DNA from: Fibrobacterota bacterium
Lineage (GTDB): Bacteria > Fibrobacterota > Fibrobacteria > UBA11236
Assembly: GCA_028287505.1 (NCBI GenBank)
Contig: JAQBPN010000013.1
Location: forward strand, 1-34,673
Reading direction: 5' to 3'
DNA length: 34,673 nucleotides
Position numbers and translations under genes: made by a program. This document shows, in pieces, positions 6,766 through 14,872 of the stretch. Position 1 is the stretch's first letter. The number at the start of each line of letters is the position of its first letter. Under the pieces are notes generated by a model. The model saw only the letters and a program-made list of their open reading frames with translations. It did not search any database and was not told the DNA's origin.

Positions 6766-8346
6766 TCAGGTCCGGGCCTGGCCACTGGATCCGCGTTCGA
6801 TGAGCAGTCCCTCGCATTCCACGGCGTTGCCTTCCTGGGCATGGGCTCTTTGGCGGGGACTCAGCACGTGGGTGAGGATTTTGCGCGCGATTTCAGAGAA
6901 GGTGAAACTATAGCTGGACAGATCGTTGTCGGTGGCGGCCTTGCTGTCGTCGAATCCGATCACGCTCATATCGCGGGGGATGCGCACGCCCTTCTTGACC
7001 ATGTGATCGCGGGCCAGCAGGGCCATGCGATCATTGGCGCCGACGCAGGCCGTGAGGCCCAATTCCTGCAGGGCCGCGGTGAGGATGGGCTCCACCCGGG
7101 CGGCCATCTTGAGCTGGTGGATGTAATTCCAGATCGATCCGGTCATCTGTTCCTGGGCGTAGGAGGCGTAATAGCCTTGTCCGGCTCCGGTGGATGCGGA
7201 GAGGAAGATGTCGGCCTGCTTGCGGAAATCCTCCAGATCGTCCGGGCCGGGGAGCGAATGGAAACGATCGTCCACTTCCTCGATTACGAACTTGCGGACG
7301 CCCTCTCCGAAGCCGGCTCCCTGGAAGGACTGGAGCAGGCCGCGGAAGCGGTATTGCGACCAGAGTTCCTTATGGCAGTAGGACAGGAAGGCGACCTTGC
7401 GGTGCCCGAGCTTGAGGAGATATTGCCCCACCTGGCGCCCGGCCAGCAGCCCCGCGACGGTGAAAATGCGGAAGGCCCAGCCGGCAAGATCCGCTTGGTG
7501 GTGCAGGGCATTGGTGATGGCCATGTCCCAGGTGGTGTCGACCACGGCCACCGGCCTGTCCAGGCCGCCGGGTTTGGACTCGGGGCGTTGCACTTCCCGC
7601 AGGGTCTGCAGGGCCTGGTCCAACTTGCGTTCCGGCAGCATGGAGGTCCAGAGGATATAGCCCAGCACGGAATGCTTTTCCTGGAGAGCGGTCAGCTGGT
7701 TGCCGAAGACCGCCTTGCGGCGGTCGGGATCGAAAGGGATGAGCACCACGTTGATCATGCTCTTGCCGCCTTCGCGGCGCAAGGTGGACAGGAATTCGGT
7801 GACGGGATACCCGCCGCAGATGATTTTGGAGGCGGCTTCGGGGGCGCTGATGAACACCAGGGTGCCGTGGGCGCGCCGCAGGTGCGGGACCAGGTAGGTT
7901 TTTTTGTGCGGCACCACCACGCTTTCCCCGGCGATGGCTTCCATGGCCTTGCGCAGGGTCTTATAGGAAACCGCATAGGATTTCTGAAGGTCCCGCAGAG
8001 AGGGCATGGCTTCGCCCGGCACGAAGAAGCCGTTGAAGATGTCCTTTTCGATCTGGATTTTAAGCCGTTGCCAGCGCTGGGATTCGCCGGGCGCCGAGGT
8101 ATGGAATCCGTTCCGGCCGTCGGTGGGGGGAGTGCCCAGGTAGGCGCCGCGGTTCTTGATGATGCTGATGAGGCCTTCGGACTTCAGGACCCCCAAGGCG
8201 GAACACATGGCCGCCGCGGAGACCTGCGCCTGGCGGGCCAGCACGCGGATGGGCGGCAGCCGATCGCCCTGGGACCAGGCGGCAGCTTTGATTTCCCCCC
8301 GCACATGGGAAAGGGATTTTTGCACGGCCGGATGGATTCGCTGCAA
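6766..8346 (-). CDS. Transcriptional regulator with two GntR-type wHTH domains and a LacI-type sensor
   Basis: The protein begins with a GntR-like winged helix (GDRLPPIRVLARQAQVSAAAM, ALGVLKSEGLISII). A second GntR-like winged helix follows about 85 residues later (FNGFFVPGEAMPSLRDLQ, AVSYKTLRKAMEAI). The rest, about 350 residues, is a periplasmic-binding-protein-like sensor of the LacI/GalR type: GTLVFISA at its start, LGHRKVAFLSY, and near the end GVRIPRDMSVIGFDDS. Such proteins bind a sugar and leave the operator. It sits downstream of rhaB on the same strand, so the rha genes and the divergent sugar transporter are the likely targets. I chose TTG 8346 because GGGGA lies six bases upstream; TTG 8394 would add 16 residues but has no ribosome binding site. 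About 526 residues. Confidence 0.82.
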   Translation of the reverse strand: MQRIHPAVQKSLSHVRGEIKAAAWSQGDRLPPIRVLARQAQVSAAAMCSALGVLKSEGLISIIKNRGAYLGTPPTDGRNGFHTSAPGESQRWQRLKIQIEKDIFNGFFVPGEAMPSLRDLQKSYAVSYKTLRKAMEAIAGESVVVPHKKTYLVPHLRRAHGTLVFISAPEAASKIICGGYPVTEFLSTLRREGGKSMINVVLIPFDPDRRKAVFGNQLTALQEKHSVLGYILWTSMLPERKLDQALQTLREVQRPESKPGGLDRPVAVVDTTWDMAITNALHHQADLAGWAFRIFTVAGLLAGRQVGQYLLKLGHRKVAFLSYCHKELWSQYRFRGLLQSFQGAGFGEGVRKFVIEEVDDRFHSLPGPDDLEDFRKQADIFLSASTGAGQGYYASYAQEQMTGSIWNYIHQLKMAARVEPILTAALQELGLTACVGANDRMALLARDHMVKKGVRIPRDMSVIGFDDSKAATDNDLSSYSFTFSEIARKILTHVLSPRQRAHAQEGNAVECEGLLIERGSSGQART

Positions 8347-8486
8347 AGGCTTGTCCCCACGCCCGGGAATTACGGAAATACCTGGGCTCTTCAAGTTATT
8401 TTACCATATTAATACAAAGCGGTCCATTCCGCTTGGGGCGCCCTTCCGAATCCGTTCTCTCCAGGTAAACGCTCTTCGCGCCGCCC

Positions 8487-9953
8487 TCAGGAAACAGCCA
8501 AAGCCTCGAATCGTTTTGCCGCTCCGTGCCAGGCTCCGGCATCGGTGGGCCCGAAAGTTTCCACCGGAAAGGAATGGCGCACCACGGCGCGCAAATCCCC
8601 GGCTTCATGACCCAGGGTCTTGGCCTGGATCAACAGATTGCCGATGGCGGTGGCCTCCACCGGTCCCGATTGCACGGGCAACTGCAAGGCGTCGGCGGTG
8701 AATTGGTTCAGGAGCCGGTTGCGGCTTCCGCCTCCCACCACGTGCAGGGTGCGGAATTTGCGGCCGGTGGCCGCGGCGCATTCCCCCAAGGTTTTGGCAT
8801 ACAGCAAGGCCAGGCTTTCCAGCACGCAGCGGACCATGCTGCCGGGATCGGTGGGCACGGGCTGTCCGGTCTCGCGGCAATAATCCACGATTTTGCCGGG
8901 CATGCGTCCGGGCTTGCCGAAGCGCGCGTCCTCGGGGCGGATGAGGCTGCGCAGGGGCTCGGCGGCCTCCGCCATGGCCGTCAACTCGTCATAGGTGTAT
9001 TCGTTGCCCATTTCAGCCCAGGCGCGCCGGCATTCCTGGACGATCCAGAGGCCCACGATGTTCTTGCGGAACATAATGGTTCCGCCATAGCCGGCTTCAT
9101 TGGTGAAGTTGTACTTGCGGCTGTTGGCGTCGATGAGAGGAGCGCTCAACTCCGTCCCCAACAGGGACCAGGTCCCCGAACTGAGGAAAGCCCAGTCCTG
9201 CCCGTGCCCGGGCACGGCGGCCACGGCTGCGGCGGTGTCATGGGAACAGGATGCGACCACCTGGACGCCCTTGAGATTGGTTTCCAGCGCGACATCGTCG
9301 AGAAGAGGTCCGAGCTTGCTTCCCGGCATGACCAGGGAAGGGAACAGCTTTCCGGGCAGGCCCAGCTTTGCGATCAGGTCCCAGGCCCAGTCCTTCCGGA
9401 CGGGATTGTACAACTGGGACGTGCTGGCAAGGGAAGCCTCCCCACTTGGCCTCCCCGCCAGCAGATAATTGAAATAGTCCCCGATGTTCAGGAAACGATC
9501 CGCCCACTCCAGGACTTCCGGACGCTGCTGTGTGTCCATGAAAAGCTGGTAGAGGGTGTTGATGGGCATGAATTGGATGCCGGTCTCGGCGAAGATCCGG
9601 TCGGCGGACACCTTGGCGAAGACCTTTTCCATGGCCCCGTCCGTGCGGGAATCCCGGTAATGATAAGCGTTCGTGACCATGGCCTCTTTTTCCTTGAAGA
9701 GCACATAGTCCACGCCCCAGGCATCCGTGCTGACGCCGCTGATGGGCGCGCCGCGCGCGGCGGCCTTGCGCAGGCCTTCCTTCGCTTCCGAAAACAGGTT
9801 GAGCAGATCCCAGCGCAAGGTGCCTTGGATCCGGACGGGCACGTTGGCGAAGCGGTGGATCTCCTCCACGGTCAGTCGCCCGTTTTCCAGGGAGCCGAGC
9901 ATGACGCGGCCGCTTTCCGCGCCCAGGTCTATGGCAAGGTAGTGCTTTTCCAT
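8487..9953 (-). CDS. rhaB: Rhamnulokinase (FGGY sugar kinase)
   Basis: A 488-residue FGGY-family carbohydrate kinase that best matches rhamnulokinase, which phosphorylates L-rhamnulose at O-1. Diagnostic stretches are AIDLGAESGRVMLG (ATP-binding start), VSTDAWGVDYVL, YRDSRTDG, SHDTAAAVAAVPG, FLSSGTWSLLG, NEAGYGGTIMFRKNIVGLW and VVGGGSRNRLLNQFTADA. The AESGR and the GLW-QE(C)-RRAW segment are typical of RhaB rather than xylulokinase or glycerol kinase. L-fuculokinase is the nearest alternative. I chose ATG 9953; 20 further in-frame residues upstream overlap the end of the aldolase gene and are unlike the family. It follows the aldolase/dehydrogenase gene by 28 bases, so the two are probably co-transcribed. 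Confidence 0.9.
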   Translation of the reverse strand: MEKHYLAIDLGAESGRVMLGSLENGRLTVEEIHRFANVPVRIQGTLRWDLLNLFSEAKEGLRKAAARGAPISGVSTDAWGVDYVLFKEKEAMVTNAYHYRDSRTDGAMEKVFAKVSADRIFAETGIQFMPINTLYQLFMDTQQRPEVLEWADRFLNIGDYFNYLLAGRPSGEASLASTSQLYNPVRKDWAWDLIAKLGLPGKLFPSLVMPGSKLGPLLDDVALETNLKGVQVVASCSHDTAAAVAAVPGHGQDWAFLSSGTWSLLGTELSAPLIDANSRKYNFTNEAGYGGTIMFRKNIVGLWIVQECRRAWAEMGNEYTYDELTAMAEAAEPLRSLIRPEDARFGKPGRMPGKIVDYCRETGQPVPTDPGSMVRCVLESLALLYAKTLGECAAATGRKFRTLHVVGGGSRNRLLNQFTADALQLPVQSGPVEATAIGNLLIQAKTLGHEAGDLRAVVRHSFPVETFGPTDAGAWHGAAKRFEALAVS

Positions 9954-9981
9954 ATGCCAGGTCTTTCCCGCGATCCGCGTT

Positions 9982-12081
9982 TCAGCGAGGGAAGGATTGG
10001 ATGTTGCCCGCATCCACGTTCAGGATGTTCCCGGTGGACTTGAAGGAGGCATCCCCGGCGAAGAAATAGACGGCCTCGGCGATGTCTTCCGGGAACACGT
10101 TGCGCTTGAGCATGCTGCGTTGGCGGTAATGCTCTTCCAGCTGATCCTCGCTGATCTTGTAGGCATCCGCGCGCTCCTTGCGCCAGTTGCCCTGCCAGAT
10201 TTTGGAACCGCGGATCACGGCGTCCGGATTGACCACGTTGACGCGGATGCCTTTGGGCGCGCCTTCCAGGGCCAGACAGCGGGCGAGGTGGACTTCGGCG
10301 GCCTTGGCGGTGCAATAGGCGGCCGCGCCGGGAGAAGCGGCCAGGGCATTCTTGCTGGCGATGAAGATGATGGAGGCGTCCAGCTCCTGGGAAAGCATGA
10401 TTTTGTACCCCTCGCGCGAGACCAGGAAGTAACCGGTGGCGAGGATGTCCATGTTCTTGCGCCAGATTTCCAGGGTGGTGTCCTCGTAGGCCGCGGTGGA
10501 GGCGATGCCGGCGTTGGAGACCAGAATGTCCACGCCGCCGAATTCGCGGGCGCAGACCTTGAGGCTCTCGATCACGGATCCTTCATCGGTCACGTTGCAG
10601 GTGGCGATGCGTACGCTGTCCTTGCCGTACTTGGCGGCCAGTTCCGCTTGCGTCTCTTTCAAGGCTTCCGCGTCGATGTCCGTCAGGCAGACCACCGCGC
10701 CATCGTCGAGCAGACGGCGCGCCGTGGCCTTGCCGATGCCGCCGGCGCCGCCGGTGATGAGGGCGATGCGCGACGCCAGGGCTTTGGGCTTGGGCATGCG
10801 CCTCAGCTTGGCTTCTTCCAGGGCCCAGTATTCGATGTCGAACGCTTCCTGTTCGGGCAGGCCCACATATTGGTCGATGGCGCCCGCGCCGCGGATCACG
10901 TTGATGGCATTCACGTAGAACTCGCCGGCGATGCGGGCCGTGGCCTTGTCGTTGGCGAAGGAAAACATGCCCACGCCGGGCACCAGGATGATGACGGGAT
11001 AGGGATCGCGCATGGCCGGGGAACCGGTCCGCTTGCAACGGTCGTAATAGGCCGCGTATTCCTTGCGGTAGCCTTCCAGCAAGCCGTCCAGATTGGACAG
11101 GACCTTGTCGGCGGGATCCTTGGCGGGGTCTATCTCGGCGAACAGCGGGAAGATCTTCGTGCGCAGGAAATGGTCCGGGCAGGAGGTGCCCATGGCCGCC
11201 AATTCCTTGGCTTCCCGGGAACACACGAAGGTCAGCACTTCCTCGGAATCATTGAAGTGGCCGACCTTGCGGTTCTCCTTGCTCAGCTTGCCGCGCAAGG
11301 ACGGCATCAGGCGGGACGCGAATGCCGCACGCTCCTCTTTGGAGAGCGCCGCCACCTTGGGTCCGCCGAAGGCCTGGCCCTTGTCGAGCGAATCGATATG
11401 GTCCTGGGCCTTCTGGATGACGCGCAGGGTGTTCTGGTAGCATTCCTTGGAAGTCTTGCCCCAGGTGAAGAACCCGTGGCCGCCCAGCATGATCCCCTTG
11501 AGGTGCGGCTTGGCCTTGCACATGGCTTCCAGCTTGAGCCCCAGATCGTAACCGGGACGTTGCCATGGGATCCAGCCGAGCTCGCCTTCGAACACCTTTT
11601 GCGTGATGGCCTCGCCGTTCTTGGATGCGGCGATGGCGATGACGGAATCCGGATGCACGTGATCGACGTGCTTGAAAGGGATATAGGCGTGCAAGGGCGT
11701 GTCGATGCTGGCCGCGCGCGTATTGAGGTTGAAGGTGCAATGGGGCAGATAGCCGACCATCTCGTCTTCATGGGCGAGTCCCCGGTACAGTCCCTTGAGG
11801 GCGTTCAGCTTCTCCATGTACAAGGTGGAAAAGCCGTCCAGCTTCATGCTGCCGATGTCCCCGCCGGACCCCTTGACCCACAGGACTTCCACGTCCTTTC
11901 CGGTAAGGGGATCCTTCATGGCCGCCTTGGCGGAGGTGTTGCCGCCGCCGTAGTTGGTGACGCGGAGATCCGATCCGAGCAGATTGGAGCGGTACAAGAG
12001 CAACTGCTCTTCGGAAAAACCCTCACAATCCCGGTCGACCCAGATGTCCGGAATGGTCGTTCTGCGCGTTACATCTTTCAT
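9982..12081 (-). CDS. rhaEW: Bifunctional rhamnulose-1-phosphate aldolase / L-lactaldehyde dehydrogenase-type SDR
   Basis: A fusion of about 699 residues. The N-terminal part (to about 420) is a class II aldolase: GGGNTSAK, WVKGSGGDIG, HVDHVHPDS with zinc-binding histidines, and LGGHGFFTWG. The C-terminal part is a short-chain dehydrogenase: ALITGGAGGIGKATAR (dinucleotide binding), LVSNAGIA, and the catalytic YCTAK preceded by IIFIASKNALAAS. In the known RhaEW/YuxG proteins the aldolase splits L-rhamnulose-1-phosphate into dihydroxyacetone phosphate and L-lactaldehyde, and the dehydrogenase half oxidises the lactaldehyde. The lactate produced could feed the nearby LutABC system (inference). 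I chose ATG 12081, with AAGG and GGAG just upstream; GTG 12111 is the alternative. It is first in the minus-strand rha transcript and divergent from the transporter operon. Confidence 0.92.
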   Translation of the reverse strand: MKDVTRRTTIPDIWVDRDCEGFSEEQLLLYRSNLLGSDLRVTNYGGGNTSAKAAMKDPLTGKDVEVLWVKGSGGDIGSMKLDGFSTLYMEKLNALKGLYRGLAHEDEMVGYLPHCTFNLNTRAASIDTPLHAYIPFKHVDHVHPDSVIAIAASKNGEAITQKVFEGELGWIPWQRPGYDLGLKLEAMCKAKPHLKGIMLGGHGFFTWGKTSKECYQNTLRVIQKAQDHIDSLDKGQAFGGPKVAALSKEERAAFASRLMPSLRGKLSKENRKVGHFNDSEEVLTFVCSREAKELAAMGTSCPDHFLRTKIFPLFAEIDPAKDPADKVLSNLDGLLEGYRKEYAAYYDRCKRTGSPAMRDPYPVIILVPGVGMFSFANDKATARIAGEFYVNAINVIRGAGAIDQYVGLPEQEAFDIEYWALEEAKLRRMPKPKALASRIALITGGAGGIGKATARRLLDDGAVVCLTDIDAEALKETQAELAAKYGKDSVRIATCNVTDEGSVIESLKVCAREFGGVDILVSNAGIASTAAYEDTTLEIWRKNMDILATGYFLVSREGYKIMLSQELDASIIFIASKNALAASPGAAAYCTAKAAEVHLARCLALEGAPKGIRVNVVNPDAVIRGSKIWQGNWRKERADAYKISEDQLEEHYRQRSMLKRNVFPEDIAEAVYFFAGDASFKSTGNILNVDAGNIQSFPR

Positions 12082-12141
12082 CTCTCCGCCTTCCAATCGG
12101 GTCTGCGCCACCCCATCGGGCCGCGCATCTGCACCTTCGGA

Positions 12142-12197
12142 AAGTAATAGGAATTATGGAATCCGCCGTCTTGATCCTGCTCACAGTTCTATTACTT
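12142..12197. promoter_or_regulatory. Inverted repeat in the divergent rha/transporter promoter region
   Basis: The sequence AAGTAATAG at 12142-12150 is repeated exactly in inverse as CTATTACTT at 12189-12197, in an otherwise AT-rich divergent intergenic region (12082-12287). Two spaced half-sites between oppositely oriented sugar operons would suit a LacI-type operator with looping, and the only local regulator is the GntR/LacI-type gene at 6766-8346. Assignment to that protein is inference. I cannot fix -35 and -10 boxes here with confidence. Confidence 0.4.
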
Positions 12198-12287
12198 ATC
12201 GTCCATTTTAGTTTCTAGTGATTCCGTGACCTAAAGAAACGCGCCAACCCGAATTTTCCTAATTTTCCTCCGATTGGAGGGGATGCC

Positions 12288-13391
12288 ATGTCGGAGTGTT
12301 CAAAGAGTTTCCGTCTTCGCGTTCAGGGTATGAAATATCCGTTGCGCGCTCTCCTCTGGGCCCTCGCGGTCCCATTGTTTCCCATGCCCCAGTCGGCCTA
12401 TGCCGCCGATGCCCAGGCTCCCGTCGCCGATGCGGCCCATCCCAAGCTGGTGGTGGCGGTCATTCCCAAAGGCACCACCCACGAGTTCTGGAAAACCGTG
12501 CATGCCGGAGCCGTCAAAGCCGGCCGGGAGGAAGGCGCGGAAATCATCTGGCAGGGGCCGGCCAAAGAAGACGATCGCAAAGGCCAGATCGAGGTGGTGC
12601 AGAACTTCACCAGCCGCGGCCTGGACGCCATCGTGCTGGCGCCCCTGGACGAAACGGCTTTGGCCCGGCCCGTGGAAGCGGCCGTCAAGCGGGGCCTCAA
12701 GGTTGTCATCATCGATTCGGATTTGAAATCCAAGGCCTTTTCCAGCTTCGTGGCCACGGACAATTACGCGGCGGGAAAACTGGCCGCCAAGCATATGGCG
12801 GAAATCCTGACCAAGGCGGATACCGCAACGCCGCCGCCCGGCAAAATCAATGCGCCCAACCGCGCGCAGGGCAAGGTCATGGTCATGCGATACCTGGAAG
12901 GCTCCGCCAGCAACAGCAACCGCGAGAACGGTTTCCTGGACGGCCTCAAGGAATACGCTCCCCAGGTGGAGGTGATCTCATCCAACCAATACGCCGGCGT
13001 GACCGCGGAATCGGCCCTGAAAACATCGCAGAACCTGTTGAACAAGTTCATCAAGGTGGACGGCATCTTCACGCCCAACGCGCCCACCACCTTCGGCATG
13101 TTGCGGGCCTTGCAGATAGCCGGCCGCGCGGGCAAGGTCAAGTTGATCGGGTTCGACGCCACCGCCCCGTTGATCGACGCCATGAAGACCGGGGAAGTGC
13201 AGGGCCTGGTGGTCCAGGACCCGTTCCAGATGGGTTACCTGGGCGTCAAGACCGCCCTGGCCGCCAAGCGGGGGACCAAGGTGGAACCGCGGGTGGATAC
13301 GGGCGCGCGCTTCATCTCGGTCGCGAACCTGTCCGAACCGGCGATCCAGGAATTGATCCATCCCGATTTGGCGAAATGGCTCGGGAACTGA
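12288..13391 (+). CDS. Sugar ABC transporter substrate-binding protein (RbsB-like)
   Basis: A 367-residue periplasmic binding protein of the ribose/galactose type (Peripla_BP_4). It has an N-terminal signal peptide with a long basic n-region, a hydrophobic core (ALLWALAVPLFPM) and a likely cleavage after SAYA near residue 39. The mature part begins LVVAVIPKGTTHEFWKTVHAGAVKAG and continues with GLDAIVLAPLDETAL, ATDNYAAGKLAAKHMAE, VDGIFTPNAPTTFGMLRAL and VKLIGFDATAPLIDAMKTGEVQ, all matching the family. A strong ribosome binding site (GGAGGGG at 12276-12282, five bases before ATG) fixes the start. It heads a transporter operon divergent from the rha genes, so a deoxysugar such as L-rhamnose is a reasonable guess; the ligand cannot be read from sequence. 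Confidence 0.9.
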   Translation: MSECSKSFRLRVQGMKYPLRALLWALAVPLFPMPQSAYAADAQAPVADAAHPKLVVAVIPKGTTHEFWKTVHAGAVKAGREEGAEIIWQGPAKEDDRKGQIEVVQNFTSRGLDAIVLAPLDETALARPVEAAVKRGLKVVIIDSDLKSKAFSSFVATDNYAAGKLAAKHMAEILTKADTATPPPGKINAPNRAQGKVMVMRYLEGSASNSNRENGFLDGLKEYAPQVEVISSNQYAGVTAESALKTSQNLLNKFIKVDGIFTPNAPTTFGMLRALQIAGRAGKVKLIGFDATAPLIDAMKTGEVQGLVVQDPFQMGYLGVKTALAAKRGTKVEPRVDTGARFISVANLSEPAIQELIHPDLAKWLGN

Positions 13392-14872
13392 CCGTTCCCC
13401 TGCTGCGGCTGCGCGGCGTACGCAAGGCTTTCGGAGCGGCGCAGGCCCTGCGGAACGCCGATCTGGAAATCGCCCCGGGCGAAGTCCATGCCCTGGTGGG
13501 CGAAAACGGCGCGGGCAAAAGCACTTTGATTTCCATCCTGGGAGGAGCGCTTTCCCCGGACGCCGGTTCCCTGGAGTTCCTGGGTGCGCCCTACCGGCCC
13601 GCCGGCCCGCGGGAGGCCCGTAACCTGGGAGTTGCGGTGGTGCATCAGGAGCTGGCGCTGGCCCCGCACCTGGACGTGGAGGCCAACATCTGCCTGGGCC
13701 GGGAGCGCTCTCGCCTGGGCTTTCTGATCGGCCAGGAGCGGCGCGCGCGGGAAACCCTGGAGTGGCTGGGCTATGGTCATCTCGATCCCCGGGCCCGGGT
13801 GGGCGGCCTGGGCGTGGCGGAACGGCAAATCGTGGAAATCGCCCGCGCCCTTTTCCAGGACGCGCGCCTGATCCTGATGGACGAACCCACCAGTTCCCTC
13901 CCCGCCCACGATGTGGAAAATCTGTTCGCCGTCATCGCCCGCCTCAAGGCCAGGGGCGTTTCCGTGGTCTATATCAGCCATTTCCTGGAAGAGGTGGCCC
14001 GCGTGGCCGACCGCATCACCGTGCTGCGGGACGGGGAAACCGCGGCAGCCGGACTTCCCGCCTCCACTCCCGCCCGGGACATCCTGGCCGCCATGGTGGG
14101 GCGGCCCCTCGGCGAGATCTTCCCTTCGATCCACCGTAACCTCGGGGATACCCTGCTTTCCGTGCGGGGCTGGGTTTCCCGGCCGGGAGCGGCGCCGGCG
14201 GATTTCCATCTGAAACGCGGGCAAATCCTGGGATTGGCCGGTCTGGTGGGATCCGGCCGGAGTTCCCTGCTGCGCAGCCTGTACGGTTTGCGGCAGGCGG
14301 AGGCGGGGGAAACGGAAATGGCGGAAGCACGGGGCCGGGAAGGCTCGGGCAAGCGGATCGGTTTCCTCAGCGAGGACCGTAAGGAAGAAGGGCTGGCCCT
14401 GAACCTGTCGGTGCGCGCCAACGCCACCCTGGCCGGCCTGGCGCGGTTCGTGGGGCCGGCGGGTCTTTTGCGCCTGGGCTCGGAAGCGAGGGCGGTCAGG
14501 GACGTGTGCGCCTCCCTGCGCGTGCGCTACCTGGATCCCGATCAGCCCGTGGGATCGCTCTCGGGCGGCAATCAGCAGAAGGTGGCCTTGAGCCGGTTGC
14601 TGTTGGGCGACTGCGAAGTGTGGTTGCTGGATGAGCCCACGCGCGGCGTGGACGTGGGGGCCAAAGCGGAAATCTACCGGCTGGTGGCGCAGGCGGCCGC
14701 GGACGGGAAAGCGGTGCTGTGGTCGGGGTCGCACCTGCCCGAACTGTTCGGCATCTGCGACAGCCTGGCGGTGATGCATAGGGGCGCGATGAGCCCGGTG
14801 CGGCCGGTGCAAGGCTGGAGCGAATCCGAAGTGATGGCCTGGGCGACATCCGGAAAAGCGGACCCCGCGTGA
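13376..14872 (+). CDS. Sugar ABC transporter ATPase with two nucleotide-binding domains (RbsA-like)
   Basis: A 498-residue RbsA/MglA-type ATPase with two tandem ABC domains, the usual length. In domain 1, Walker A is GENGAGKST, the signature position is degenerate (GVAERQIVEIARAL), and Walker B is LILMDEPTSSL. In domain 2, the Walker A region is altered to GLVGSGRSS, as is normal in this family. Its signature LSGGNQQKVALSRLL is intact and Walker B is VWLLDEPTRGVDVGAK. I chose ATG 13376 (MARELTVPLLRLRGV), which overlaps the end of the binding-protein gene by 16 bases and implies coupled translation; the frame runs open much further upstream, but only as a shadow of that gene. It energises the importer with the permease that follows. 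Confidence 0.92.
   Translation: MARELTVPLLRLRGVRKAFGAAQALRNADLEIAPGEVHALVGENGAGKSTLISILGGALSPDAGSLEFLGAPYRPAGPREARNLGVAVVHQELALAPHLDVEANICLGRERSRLGFLIGQERRARETLEWLGYGHLDPRARVGGLGVAERQIVEIARALFQDARLILMDEPTSSLPAHDVENLFAVIARLKARGVSVVYISHFLEEVARVADRITVLRDGETAAAGLPASTPARDILAAMVGRPLGEIFPSIHRNLGDTLLSVRGWVSRPGAAPADFHLKRGQILGLAGLVGSGRSSLLRSLYGLRQAEAGETEMAEARGREGSGKRIGFLSEDRKEEGLALNLSVRANATLAGLARFVGPAGLLRLGSEARAVRDVCASLRVRYLDPDQPVGSLSGGNQQKVALSRLLLGDCEVWLLDEPTRGVDVGAKAEIYRLVAQAAADGKAVLWSGSHLPELFGICDSLAVMHRGAMSPVRPVQGWSESEVMAWATSGKADPA

Noticed and set aside
6640-8412. 590-codon open frame on the plus strand
   Set aside because: Antisense shadow of the GntR/LacI-type regulator, created by GC-rich third positions.
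9997-12147. Very long open frame (716 codons) on the plus strand
   Set aside because: It is the antisense shadow of rhaEW; the translation is His/Gly/Ala-rich and matches no family, while the minus strand gives complete aldolase and dehydrogenase motifs.
12296-13375. Upstream extension of the sugar ATPase frame back over the binding-protein gene
   Set aside because: That part is the +1 shadow of the binding protein; the ATPase family begins at ATG 13376.
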